Assembly: GCA_034698045.1 (NCBI GenBank)
Contig: JAQGAU010001231.1
Coordinates: forward strand, 1 to 20,428
Length of the DNA stretch: 20,428 bases
DNA from: Paramacrobiotus richtersi
Taxonomy: Eukaryota; Tardigrada; Eutardigrada; Parachela; Macrobiotidae
Reading direction: 5' to 3'
In this document: in pieces, positions 9,242-18,525 of the stretch
How positions within the stretch are numbered: the first letter of the stretch is position 1
Layout of the letters: each line of letters begins with the position of its first letter
Made by a program: the position numbers and the translations under genes
Notes under the pieces: generated by a model
The model's input: the letters and a program-made list of their open reading frames with translations, nothing else
Databases searched by the model: none
What the model was told of the DNA's origin: nothing

Positions 9242-9690
9242 TAAAACGGACAAGTACGTTATCTAGTACTAGTTCCTATTACGGAACTCCGTCCCGGGAT
9301 AACGAAATCTCCCAAACCAAACAACCTCCGCCCGAATAAATTATACGATCGGATAGAGCATAGCTCAAAACGGTGACACATGATATTTTCTTTTGAAAAA
9401 AACCCACGGGCAGTGCAGGGTAGAAAAAAATAGATTTTTGTGCCTCACACGTACGTAATGCAACCAATTAATTAATACCGTACAAATACAATCATCGTTA
9501 CTATGATCAGATTTATATTATCGAGAAATCGCTAAATCAATCACAACCGCAATTCAGAAAAACCTCTACTAGTCCCGAGGATTTATCTTTGGTAGAAACT
9601 AAACCGGTAAACTGTGCACACTACATACAGTTTATTTTCGATCAGGTTACGGGACATCACTGGATACATTCTGCACAATTATGTTCAATT
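9242..9690. other. No recognisable gene
   Basis: AT-rich unique-looking sequence. The reverse-strand frame 9279-9467 (62 codons) has no recognisable motif. The last few dozen bases before 9691 weakly resemble the minisatellite that follows and may be a worn-out extra unit. Confidence 0.35.
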
Positions 9691-10124
9691 GACCTGAACC
9701 AGAGCAAAACATCAATAATATTAACAGGTTGATATTTGTTTTGCTACAGTGCAGAATCTTCGACCTGGCGCAGCGCGAAACAATAATAACAGCAGAAACG
9801 CGATTTTTTTCTTCAGTACCAAACTTAGACCTGAAACTGAACAAAACAGCACTATTGAAACGGGATCATTTGGTGCAGTAGGGAACGTTTGATCTAAAGC
9901 AGAACGAAACAACAGTAATTTTAAAACGGGTTACTTTGCTTCAGTACCGAACGTGTCACCTAAAGCAGCATAAACAACAATATTCTGCTTCAGTGTCGAC
10001 CTTTTGACCCTAGCTGACATATAGTGAAGCAGCGATAATATAAGGAGTGGCGCACGTTCGAGCTGAGGTATAACAAAGCAACAACAATTCTGAAAGGGGG
10101 ATAGTTTGTTTCGATATCGAACGT
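9691..10124. repeat. Degenerate minisatellite, about 65-bp unit, 7 copies
   Basis: Units start at 9691, 9762, 9828, 9891, 9957, 10006 and 10060, giving lengths 71, 66, 63, 66, 49, 54 and 65. A typical unit begins GACCTAAAGCAGAAC, continues with AAACAACA and a TAAT-rich middle, then AACGGG, and ends CTTCAGTACCGAACGT. Units five and six carry internal deletions. A further diverged unit may follow from 10125 (CTGAACAGAAGCACGACGG). Small reverse-strand open frames across the array are artefacts of the repeat. Confidence 0.75.
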
Positions 10125-10919
10125 CTGAACAGAAGCACGACGGAACTAACATACTTCATAGTTCATACCGGATACATGCAACTCTATTCAGTTATTTCCA
10201 ATGCGAAGATGACGGAACACCGAATGATTTTCCCAATCAGAGATCGCAAGGTCAAAAAGGTGGAGAAGAGATTAATATGTTTGCAAAATAGGCGAGTACT
10301 AAACATATGCGCATGCGTTTTTTGATTCAGTTTGACCAACAACGCGATGTAGCCCAGTAAGAAAATGTTCACTGACGTCAGCAGCTCGAGCGGAACTGAA
10401 AAAAGCAATAACCAAAAACATGCAATATAGCTGCTCAAATAAACGCAAAAGTGTTCCAAACGGAATGGGGTGTTTCAGCACACGTACGCAACCGCGGATC
10501 AAACCGAAAAATCGTATTGAAGCACAACTGAGTAGTATGTATTACGTTCCTAACTCGATTCTGAATGCGGATCTTCCCATGCCCACCCTGTAGATTACCG
10601 ACTAAGGCTTTAGCCATCGAGCGGAACTGACGAAATACATAGCCAAGGTCTTGCGATTAGAAGTGATCAAAACGTAACTCGTTGTTTAAGCGAGAGCTGG
10701 CAATTGTGGATGAGGCCGAACATTTGTTTTGATGAAGTATTATTTTTGGAATCAATTCTGAACACTGATCACAAGAAACCCTGAGGCGGCAGCCGACGGT
10801 GTTCCTCATCAGTGCACGCGGAGCCTTAGCAAACAATTGCTGGGGTGGGCAAAACGTATACCGCCCGGAGGTTTTTGCCGTTCGTACGGTTTTACCGGTC
10901 ACAGGCAGGTACTTAAGAC
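10125..10919. other. No recognisable gene; short direct repeat CGAGCGGAACTGA
   Basis: The word CGAGCGGAACTGA occurs near 10386 and again near 10618, which hints at a longer-range duplication. The overlapping short frames on both strands (10106-10291, 10184-10459, 10299-10502, 10435-10617, 10657-10902) show no recognisable domains. The non-LTR retrotransposon fragment that follows is truncated at its 5' side, so some of this may be its unrecognisable upstream part. Confidence 0.35.
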
Positions 10920-11285
10920 ATGAAGAAACAGAGCAGAGCAGAGCAGGCTGAACATGCGAAAGTTATCAAATATCGAAATATAAGCGTGGACTATCTATTC
11001 TGCCCATTAGGATTTGAGACACTGGAGCCGTGGGGCCTGGAAGCCCACCGCCTTCTGTCCACCTTAGCCGGGAAGATCCGTCACGAAACAGGAGATAAAC
11101 GCGCCAGGGAATACATCTACCAGCGCATTAGCATCGAGATGCAACGTGCCAACGCCCTGTCCATCATGGGAACTGCTATTCCTGCGGCTAACTCAGACGA
11201 AATCTTTTCTGTTATTCGACCGAAGAGGGTGGTTGCGTCTGAGCGTTCTTTTTTTTCTATCTCTGCTATATTGAAGTGTGTATGA
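10920..11285 (+). pseudogene. C-terminal tail of a non-LTR retrotransposon polyprotein (5'-truncated)
   Basis: The 121-codon frame contains YLFCPLGFETLEPWG (about residues 25-39), then LAGKIRHETGDKRA, YQRISIEMQRANALSIMGTA and a short end. This pattern, [F]xPxxxETxGxWGxxA ... TGDxRAxxxLxQRISxxxQRxNAxSxxGT, matches from memory the conserved extreme C-terminus of many invertebrate jockey/CR1-like ORF2 proteins, downstream of reverse transcriptase. No polymerase or endonuclease domain precedes it; a stop at 10914-10916 closes the frame just before the ATG, so this is a 3' fragment of the kind expected from 5'-truncated retrotransposition. An A/T-rich tail with ATGAATTTATGAATGAA from 11282 could be the element's 3' end. 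Certain as to transposon origin type only at moderate level. Confidence 0.7.
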
Positions 11286-11378
11286 ATTTATGAATGAAAA
11301 ATGAAGAAACTCTTTTTTATTACGTTCGCAAAACCAGCAAACCCTAAGAAAAAAACCACGATTAGCGACCAATGCTAA

Positions 11379-12546
11379 TGGGGACAGGCACAGGACGATG
11401 CGTTTAAAGAAATCAAACGCCTCCTGATCGATCACACACCTCTTATGGAAAATTGTTGCCTGTTGAATCCGGGTATCTGTTTGAGAAAGAAAGTTCAATG
11501 CGACTTGAAAGGTCCACTGCCGGAAACAGCAAATGGGAATCGATACATTGCTGTTGTTATCGACACTTTCACCAAATACGTAGTCGCAGCATCGTTAAAG
11601 ACCGAAACAGCTCGTGGAGTAGCTGAATTTTTTGTGGAGAACGTGATCTTGCCCATTGGAGCACCCAAAGTTCTGAATACGGACAGAGGAACGCACTTTC
11701 GAAGCCGGTTGACAGCGGAAATGACGAGGATTTTAGAGAATTAGCCATGTTTTTGGCTCTGCCTACTACCCGGAGGGGGTTGGTCAAGTAGAACGACAAA
11801 TGGTCCCTAATGCTGAAGGCATGGAAATTTTTTGTAAGGACGATCAAACCGACTGGGACGATTTCCTCCCGTACGTCGTAGCAGCAAGGAACAACGCAGT
11901 ACACGTAACAACCGGAAAGACGACATTCGAAATGTGGCACGGCTGCGCGAAGCGACTGCCGATTGTTGTAACGCTCCAGACCAATGAACCTGAAAAGTTC
12001 AATACCCCAGAAGAGTACATGCAAAGCATGAAGATCAAAATGTAGAAAGCGTATGAATTGGTCAACCAGAAGATTTCGGAAGCGTACAATGAAAGAGCAA
12101 GTCGGTATGATATCAAGAAAGCTGTTTGTGACTTGAAAGTGGAGGATTTGGTCTTGTTGAAACGGATGATACGCCCAACTACTAAGAAAACATCGTGTAT
12201 GCAGAAGCAGTACGATGGACCGTTCAGAATTGTTGATTTTGTTTGGCCATATACCGTAGAAATGCAGAGAGTAGATGACCCGAAAGGGAGGACGATAGCG
12301 GTTTCGATCGACCGTTTAAAAAAATTCCGGATGTCAGAGATGAGGAAAACATTTCGACAGGTTGTGACGGAAGCGAAACCGTTGAAAGCGGCGGTTGCAG
12401 TGAAAAGGAAAGTTGGCCGAACAAGAAAAGTGCCTTTACCGGAAGTTGAGGTATCAGAACCGATAGAGCCAGTTGGGCAAGAAATGCCCACTGTTGAGCT
12501 AACGGTTGAGGGAGATTACAGTCAATTTGGAAGGAGACGCAGATAA
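11379..12546 (+). pseudogene. pol: Ty3/Gypsy-type pol relic: RT end joined to integrase core and C-terminus
   Basis: The integrase strand-transfer core is clear. The first frame holds CDLKGPLPE (first catalytic Asp), IAVVIDTFTKYVVA and LNTDRGTHF (second catalytic Asp, 60 residues on). After a frameshift at about 11737-11745 the next frame holds SAYYPEGVGQVERQ with the catalytic Glu about 36 residues later, so the DD35E layout survives. Then come QTDWDDFLPYVVAARN, the C-terminal module LKVEDLVLLKR and QYDGPFRIVDFVWPYTVEM, and a basic tail ending at 12544-12546. One TAG (12043-12045) interrupts. The 5' part, WGQAQDDAFKEIKRLL (from 11379), is the typical sequence at the end of the Gypsy reverse transcriptase. 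It leads into integrase within about 25 residues, so RNase H and the zinc-binding HHCC domain are deleted. No protease, gag or polymerase palm is present. Long open frames on the opposite strand are shadows. Confidence 0.9.
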
Positions 12547-12768
12547 ACAATTAAATTTTCGTCTTGAAAATGAACTACGAAATATTTTTTGTGATAAGAT
12601 CGAAGTTAAAATGATTTTAGTAGTTTTTCTTTTTCAAAATTACCATGCGCTCCAATTCACCCAGGTGTTAAATGTGCTAATGGGCAATTACAGTTTGAGG
12701 CGTGAAATCGTAAGAAATTTTGTTGAATTTTGATACTGGAAGAATTTTAGCGGAAATGTGCGAATTTA

Positions 12769-12800
12769 TGGCTAATTAATTTCGAATAAATAATTAGCCA
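12769..12800. repeat. Hairpin, perfect 10-bp stem
   Basis: TGGCTAATTA (12769-12778) pairs with TAATTAGCCA (12791-12800) around a 12-nt loop. It lies 223 bp after the pol stop. It could fold in RNA or DNA; no T-run follows. Confidence 0.8.
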
Positions 12801-12806
12801 CGACCA

Positions 12807-12824
12807 CTATCCAAGCTTGGATAG
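12807..12824. repeat. 18-bp perfect palindrome
   Basis: CTATCCAAGCTTGGATAG reads the same on both strands and lies 6 bp after the preceding hairpin. Its symmetry suits a dimeric DNA-binding protein, but that is inference. Confidence 0.85.
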
Positions 12825-12882
12825 CTATGCTATAACATGGGTAGATGACATTTTCATGAATTTTGTCAGAAATAGTGTTTCG

Positions 12883-12902
12883 AATGAGAATGAATACTCA
12901 TT
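12883..12902. repeat. Small hairpin AATGAG/CTCATT
   Basis: Six-base arms (12883-12888 and 12897-12902) flank an 8-nt loop in an AATGA-rich stretch. It may be only a by-product of the simple sequence. Confidence 0.4.
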
Positions 12903-13022
12903 TGAATGAATATGGCACTCCTAATAATTTGAAAAAATTATCTGAATAAAATTCCTTCAGAAATTAGAAGAATTTGATAATTTTAAAGAGTTTTCAACAT
13001 AGAAATTCAATTGGTGTGAGAT

Positions 13023-13036
13023 ACGGTCGAAACCGT
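13023..13036. promoter_or_regulatory. Dyad ACGGT-N4-ACCGT, site 1
   Basis: ACGGT (13023-13027), spacer CGAA, ACCGT (13032-13036). An equal dyad with the same arms and spacer length lies exactly 140 bp downstream, while the sequence between is not otherwise repeated. Repetition of the dyad alone suggests a protein-binding site; this is inference. Confidence 0.4.
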
Positions 13037-13162
13037 AATATGAGAGTTTTTTTTTTCAACGCAACACTAAGTGCCGCATACTGGATGATGAATTTTTCCC
13101 GAAAATTGAATGAAATCGAGGGTTTTGTGGATTTTTCAGTGAAAATGTGAGTTGTGTTGTAT

Positions 13163-13176
13163 ACGGTACAAACCGT
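13163..13176. promoter_or_regulatory. Dyad ACGGT-N4-ACCGT, site 2
   Basis: ACGGT (13163-13167), spacer ACAA, ACCGT (13172-13176). The identity with site 1 extends slightly (ATACGGT on the left, AACCGTA on the right), but the spacers differ, as expected for a symmetric binding site. Confidence 0.4.
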
Positions 13177-13460
13177 AGTACCTGGGCTTTGATGAACGCT
13201 GTTTAGCGCGATGTGTGGTTCAGACAACGAGACTTAACGTGGATAACTATGGAAAAGCAGACCCATTACTTCAAAATGGCGCATACTGTGGTGTTGTGAA
13301 TGACAGGTTTTGGAAAAGTTGTGCGAACACCGGAAGTGGCCTAGGATGTTAATCAAGCAGTCCTGACGGAATTCTGACTCGTTACAGATTAGTTAGGAAT
13401 TAATGAAAATTTTAGTAGAAGCCCGTGTAACATAATAGAAATTGTAGTATAGGTCCATTT

Positions 13461-13482
13461 GTACTAATCTTTTACATTACAG
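13461..13482 (+). promoter_or_regulatory. Candidate 3' splice site (branch point, pyrimidine tract, AG)
   Basis: TACTAAT (13462-13468), close to the classic branch-point consensus, is followed by CTTTTACATTACAG, ending in AG at 13481-13482. The recognisable coding frame of the downstream relic begins at the very next base. This fits an exon start for a spliced subgenomic message, as known for env of insect errantiviruses. No matching donor can be assigned in this window. Confidence 0.45.
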
Positions 13483-14234
13483 TGGAACCGGACAAAAAAA
13501 GACGACGATCTGGAGCCATCCTCTTGGAAAAAGAAAAACCCAATGGTACGACCGGAATCAACACCACGACAGGCTCCTGGATCAGAGGGAGAAGAAGAAT
13601 CTTCCTGGTCTTAAGTGGAAGCGCTTCCAGATGTGGTGGCTGATGCCGATGAGCAGCTGAATCAACAACAGCCGGTCGAAGCTGCAAAGATAAAACCCGT
13701 CAAACAGTACAACATTGGCGATGTCAAAGAAGAGGCCAATGCCTATTTCGACGAATACCTGATCGGTGAAGTGGATCCCGCTGTTGTGGGTGAATTGTTG
13801 GGCATCAAGCAAGCAAGCCGGACATGCAGAAGAAGCATCAGCTGAGCCAGCCAGTCAAGATATGGACTTAGATAGAGTGTTCAGTGATGGCGAATCTGGT
13901 GAAGAATCACCGGATGAGAAACAGTCTGAACAACCGGCATCCGTTATGGAAGGATTATCAGAAAAGAGACAATGGGAGAGGCAGACACCGAAACAATCAC
14001 CATCGACTCAAATGACTCTTCTCCATATAAATCGGAAGTAAATTAGATCAAGAAACCGGTGATCCGATTGAATGTCGTGAAACCGAGTCAAGAAAGGCCA
14101 AAGGAACCTGCTGAGCATGAGAACTTGCCAACAGCAAATGAATGGGCTGAACTTAAGAATCAAATGCATTTGATGCAAGAGCGTCTCGCACGCATTGATG
14201 AGCAACAACGAATTGAAGAACAGACAGAAAACAG
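13483..14234 (+). pseudogene. Long relic, segment 1: acidic N-terminus and coiled coil
   Basis: Starts at the candidate splice acceptor. The first frame encodes basic then acidic peptides (RTKKDDDLEP, GSEGEEESS), a TAA at 13612-13614, then EALPDVVADADEQLNQQQPVE and a foldable-looking stretch (EANAYFDEYLIGEVDPAVV). A frame change lies in an AAGCAAGCAAG run near 13810. Later text is acidic (DLDRVFSDGESGEESPDEK). The last part, 14140-14229, reads EWAELKNQMHLMQERLARID and on to EEQTE, a good coiled coil. Confidence 0.65.
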
Positions 14235-15289
14235 ATGTTTGAGGCAGCTGTTTCACCGAAGCCGAAGCATCACACGATAACCTTGAGGGACAAAGACAGC
14301 GAGAATGAATCGGAGTCGGATAATGAATTTGTCCCTCCACCACCGAAGAAGAAACCGGCTCAGCAAAGAGTCGAGGTTAAGCAGCAGCCCACGTCAACGA
14401 AATCACTTCCTCCAAAGACAGGTGGAAAGAATGGCCGGGTAACACAAAGACCGTATATGTAATCGGATATGGAAAATCGCAATAAGAAAGCTGAAATGCA
14501 AAAGCGCAAGTCAAACGTTCTGACTTCATCGGATGAAACCAAAAAGAAGAAAAAGTCCAAGAAGGACAAGTCTGTTGAAAAAGTTGGACCTGCGCAGCAT
14601 TTCACACCGGAAGGGTACGAAAAGATTCAGAAACTGGAATACGAAAGGAACCGCGATGGACATCGGTTTGCAAAGAGATATATAAATTAGCCAGCAAATT
14701 GCATACTGGAACTGATGAACCCGGAACAGATCCCCTTCGGTAGAAACCGACAAAACCGGCGAAACCGGTCAAGCGACTGCAACATCGTTCAAAGATGGTG
14801 AAACCGTTGAATCCGAAAGTGAGAGTCCGAATGCACTCATTACCAAAACAGACACCGGAAGAAACGAAAGAACTGGAAGATGTTGCTCGAGCAAAGAAAC
14901 TCAAGCAAATTGACAATCAGATCCAGAGTCTGAAGGATACCCATGCCTTATTCCCAAGTAGTGCGGATGCACACAAGCGACGGCTCCGTACCCTTGAAAA
15001 TCAGAGAGAAGAAGTGCTCTCCAATTAGGAAGAAGACGAAGATGAGCCAATGGAAGCTGAACAGCCCATTGAAAAGCAAGCTGAACAACCAGCTGAAGCA
15101 GAAGCTGAACAGGCAGTTGAACAAGACGTCCAACATGTTGTACAACCGGTAGATCAACCAGCAGATCTGCCTGTAATCAATCGAGCTGGATCGGAAGAAA
15201 TCCCATATCAAGCACCGGCTAAGGTTGAAAACCGCAAGTCAACCGCGAAAGAACCAAGCTCACCGAAAAGAAGGTGCAGGCGAGACTGA
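14235..15289 (+). pseudogene. Long relic, segment 2: Lys-rich region, helices and QPxE-like repeats
   Basis: A frame from about 14235 runs through a single TAA (14460-14462) with SENESESDNEFVPPPPKKK and a very lysine-rich tract (KKKKKSKKDKSVEK), then HFTPEGYEKIQKLEYERNRD. Near 14680 the frame changes and carries on to 15289 through stops at 14741 and 15026. It includes a probable helical pair (ELEDVARAKKLKQIDNQIQ; RRLRTLENQREEV) and a Glu/Gln/Pro-rich run with repeated EQP and QPx units (about 15050-15170). The lysine tract looks like a nuclear localisation signal. Confidence 0.65.
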
Positions 15290-16205
15290 AACAAAGATCA
15301 CCCACTCCAGAGGATGATTTGGGATCAGATATGTCAGAGGATTTAGAAGAGAATGAAGTGGCCATCCCGAACCGTGAATATCTTCGTATACAGTATACTG
15401 CAATTGAACGCGAGGGCAAGAAGGAGAAAATCCACAAACCAAGATTGAAGAACGTCATTTTATTGAAAGAAAATTACGATATTTGGCTGAGATGTGCCGG
15501 TATCGCAAATGAAGACGTTGTCAAATCGGGACAAAGACCGAGAACACCGCAACCGGAAAGCACATCTAGCCTGAATGCTAATGTGAAGAAACTGGATTTG
15601 ACCAGCCGAACAAGCACACCAGAAGAGGTTGATGCCAAACGATCTGAACGCTCCTTAAGTCTTGGGAATATGAGCGTTGATAGCTTTGGTAACCCGAGCG
15701 GTGGCAACGATGCCTATGAGGACGACTCTGATCGAAGCAGAGGTACGGCTAAGAAAACGGTCAACTTGAAAGTGGCCTCGCCGTTGGTAAAGAAAGTTAC
15801 CCAACCAGCACCACCGAAACCGAAATCGTTAGGGAAGTTGAAGACTTCCACGGATGAAAAGCCACTTAAACTGACACGTATAGTAACTCGTGGTCAGAAT
15901 GCACCACCGGAAGGACAATCTACTGTTATCCAGTCTGCAACGGATAACGTGAACAAGAATTTGTCCCGAACGAATAGCATAGAAAGTCTGACCAGTGTGT
16001 CGAAACGACAGACGAAACCGCCACCAAAGAAGACGCATTTGCGTCAGAAAGTGACTGGAAAGGTAGACCGGTCGATGTATTTGGAAAATTATTCGATGAA
16101 TTACCGGACCGAACTCCAGCCCAACCGAGCAAGCCGAAAGAAGAGTTTGACTTGCTGCAGGACGAAGCTGGAGATTTCTTCTTGAAATCAACTGGACGAA
16201 TGGTT
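15274..16205 (+). pseudogene. Long relic, segment 3: Ser/Thr-Pro-rich region
   Basis: The 303-codon frame 15274-16185 is one of the two best-preserved parts. It has phosphosite-like clusters (RSPTPEDD, RTPQPES, TSTPEE), a more ordered patch (REYLRIQYTAIEREGKKEK and ENYDIWLRCAGIANEDVV), then Lys/Pro-rich disorder. A frame change near 16075 leads to FDELPDRTPAQPSKPKEEF and DLLQDEAGDFFLK before another change near 16205. The last 35 or so codons of the annotated frame are therefore out of register. Confidence 0.7.
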
Positions 16206-17320
16206 AGACAGCAAACCCAATACCAGATCTTTCTCCGGAAGAAAAGGAAAAACTGAAGGAAAAATGGGGTGAAATGATCAGCCCAGGAAAGGCAAAGAAG
16301 CTCGATGATAGGTTGAATTTGGTACCGGAAGAACAACGCAATCTCCCGACTAGCCGAAATTGGAGCATGCCGAAGCAGATCCTGCTGCGGGATACAACAC
16401 CAGCATTACCGAATGTGATGCAAGGGAAGCAGCTGCAATCGATCTTGAAAGCTCGAGTTACAGCACCGGAAATTATGAGGAATATTGTACCATCGGCAAC
16501 ACCGACACTGGCCCAGACGATCCCACGATTTCAACGAACTCGTGCATGGGTTACCGAATTTAAGCGATTTTTGAATCCGATTGATCCGCAGGAGCTTATA
16601 AATCGTTTCAAGAACCCGAGTAGCCGACGATTTGTGGCACAAAACCTTTCACCGAATGAACGACCTAACCTGGGTATGGATATGAATGGATATCCGATCC
16701 ATCGACCACCACCACCGATTTCCCCAGCGAATACTGGAGTGATTGATCCACCGGATCAGAATGTACCAGCACCTGCAATTGTGCCAAGTACAGTCCAGCC
16801 AGCACAGAAAAGTGCTTCGGAAGTGGAATCGTCGTTCAGTTTGGCTGTTTTGAGGGATATTTTGTTGGCAGACCCGCCAGCAGGAAATGTCGGCACTGCA
16901 AGTACAACTGCAGCTACGGCAACGACACTGACGGTAACGAATGCCGCACCAGCACCGAGTCCTTTTACTACTGGTGAAAATACCACGCGTACAGCGACAT
17001 TGAGCGATTTTCAGCAACGAGCTGCATTGTTCGTTAAGCCGCCAGTTAAACAGTCCCGAGAAAGTTCCGGGCAGAATCACGCAGCTAGAACAGGAACAAC
17101 CACTTCCAAGAAGAAGACAACACCGGGTAAAGCACCGGTTGGAAAGAAGTTCCCGTTTGCGAAGCCAGGAGATTTGGCTATTGCAATCAACGCACCAAGC
17201 GGAAGTGGAATGTCGTCTCAGGGCGGTGGTTCTGGAGGCTCAGCGCACGATTCGAATCCTGTGACTTTCCAGCAATTGAACCATTTGCGCACTGCTATTC
17301 GGAATTTGAATGCGTTGTAG
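16206..17320 (+). pseudogene. Long relic, segment 4: longest surviving frame, Pro/Thr/Ala/Gly-rich
   Basis: The 348 codons from the ATG at 16274 are open, with DLSPEEKEKLKEKWGEM just upstream in the same frame. A possibly folded part contains RAWVTEFKRFLNPIDPQELI (from about 16541). It is followed by a proline run (HRPPPPISP), a Thr/Ala-rich linker, a basic segment (TTTSKKKTTPGKAPVGKKF) and a Gly/Ser run (SSQGGGSGGS). I count no cysteine in this frame, which speaks against a secreted envelope domain and against a zinc-knuckle gag. Confidence 0.72.
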
Positions 17321-17784
17321 GACCAAATGCATTGCCTGCAACAGCGGACAATATTTTTGAAACGGAAGCGCACAATTTTGGTGATGGGAATGAATGGGCT
17401 CCAAACATTGAAGAACTCTATCGCCAATTGCGACAGGCCAGAGATGACGGAATGATAACCGCATTGGTGGATGAACGTAACCACACACGATATAAAGTCC
17501 CGCCCCGACAGTCACACCTTCCTGTCATGCAGAACACCCCAGAAAATTGAAAAGAATTGGTGCAGGGTGCCGTACACCGATTGAATTTACACAGTGGCGT
17601 TGCCGTAGATGACCTGACGATTTATGCACGAAGTATGCATAATTTAGGGGATTTGATAAAAATTACACCGATAAATAATGCGATCATTGACAACCGTATC
17701 AGGATTGCCTTGGGAGATCTTATGCACACCAAAGAAGTTGTGAAGACCAAGAATGGTCTGTATAAACTGCCTCCTCCTCAATAA
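17311..17784 (+). pseudogene. Long relic, segment 5: possible winged-helix domain
   Basis: One frame runs 17311-17784 with a single TGA at 17548-17550. Text before the stop is NIEELYRQLRQARDDGMITA. After it, LNLHSGVAVDDLTIYARSM and then NNAIIDNRIRIALGDLMHT, VVKTKNGLYKLPPPQ. The final helix-turn-strand pattern (R-I-x-x-A-L-x-x-L ... V-V-K-x-x-x-G-x-Y-x-L) resembles the recognition helix and wing of winged-helix DNA-binding domains. This is a pattern judgement and needs a profile search. Confidence 0.6.
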
Positions 17785-18525
17785 AGTCCGGAAATGACGA
17801 AATATTGAAAATATGCAGAATAAGCGTATGAAATGGGCGTTTACTTCAGTTGTAACGGAAATACCACTCTTGATTGGAGTCGGTAATGTTTGAGTGGAAT
17901 TGGCATGCATAATACTGAAAATAGAATGCATAGGGCGCTGTTGTAGCTGCAGCGCATTACAGACCGCTAAGTCGTTAAACTGGCACACTGTGAAGAAAGC
18001 ACTGAACACGTGCGTTCATGAAATGTGAAATCTGTTAGTGAAGTAATTCGATCTGATGCGGTGCAGCTCGCTGAATTTTTCGAGTTCTTCGAGGCCGATA
18101 TCAGTTTTTGCCGACCGTTCCCATTCTGAAGTGAATGAATCGTACTTATCAAGAATGGATTGATTCTTGGTTGATTGAGTTTATTGAAATGGCTCAGATC
18201 CAGAAACGATTTGTCCTGATGAAAGGGAATGTTGAAAAATGTTTGGGCTGAAGAGTCATATGGGTATTCTGCCCTCCATGTGGGGGAGTCTCTTTGGGAC
18301 CGCCAAAAGCAGAGGATTATCTGATTCAGGTGGCCGAAAGTGGGAATGAGCAGTGTTATAAATATCTGTATGATGACAAGCAGATGATGAATGAAATGTC
18401 GACTGAAAATTATCGCCCACTGTTTTGAGGATGGTTGGAATCATGTTGAAATTCCTCTGAAACGACCTCAAGACGCTCTTTCTGCTGCAAGTGGTGTGAA
18501 GAATCTGAAACAGGTGTCAAGAATC
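17785..18525 (+). pseudogene. Long relic, segment 6: heavily decayed part
   Basis: Coding traces persist but change frame often: 17828-18030 (one internal TGA; includes a hydrophobic run SVVTEIPLLIGVGNV), 18028-18129 (RSDAVQLAEFFEFFEADI), 18189-18251 (MAQIQKRFVLMKGNVEKCL) and 18297-18428 (PPKAEDYLIQVAESGNEQC then YKYLYDDKQMMNEM). The alternation of frames is denser than elsewhere, so this part tolerated or accumulated the most damage. Confidence 0.5.

Larger units (their letters stand above)
12547..13482. other. AT-rich inter-ORF region, palindrome-dense, no coding
   Basis: The 0.94 kb between the pol stop and the next coding relic has no convincing frame; 12506-12733 is open but starts at TTG and overlaps pol in another frame. 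It holds a 10-bp-stem hairpin, an 18-bp perfect palindrome, a further hairpin and two spaced dyads, listed separately. It could be an intron or untranslated spacer upstream of a third ORF, or an LTR plus leader of a neighbouring element. No paired LTR copy lies in the window to test this. Confidence 0.5.

Noticed and set aside
11844-12491. 215-codon open frame on the reverse strand, plus 11569-12024
   Set aside because: It lies antisense to the integrase relic, whose + strand frames contain the diagnostic motifs. The reverse product shows no recognisable domain, so it is a shadow of codon usage.
12506-12733. 75-codon + frame overlapping the pol end as a small accessory gene
   Set aside because: It begins at TTG inside the pol frame and the product shows no domain; the AT-rich composition makes such open frames likely.
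14948-15211. Reverse-strand Phe/Leu-rich frames opposite the long relic (for example 14948-15211, 14360-14605)
   Set aside because: They are antisense to Lys/Glu/Gln-rich codons, which produce Phe/Leu/Ser-rich shadows on the other strand.
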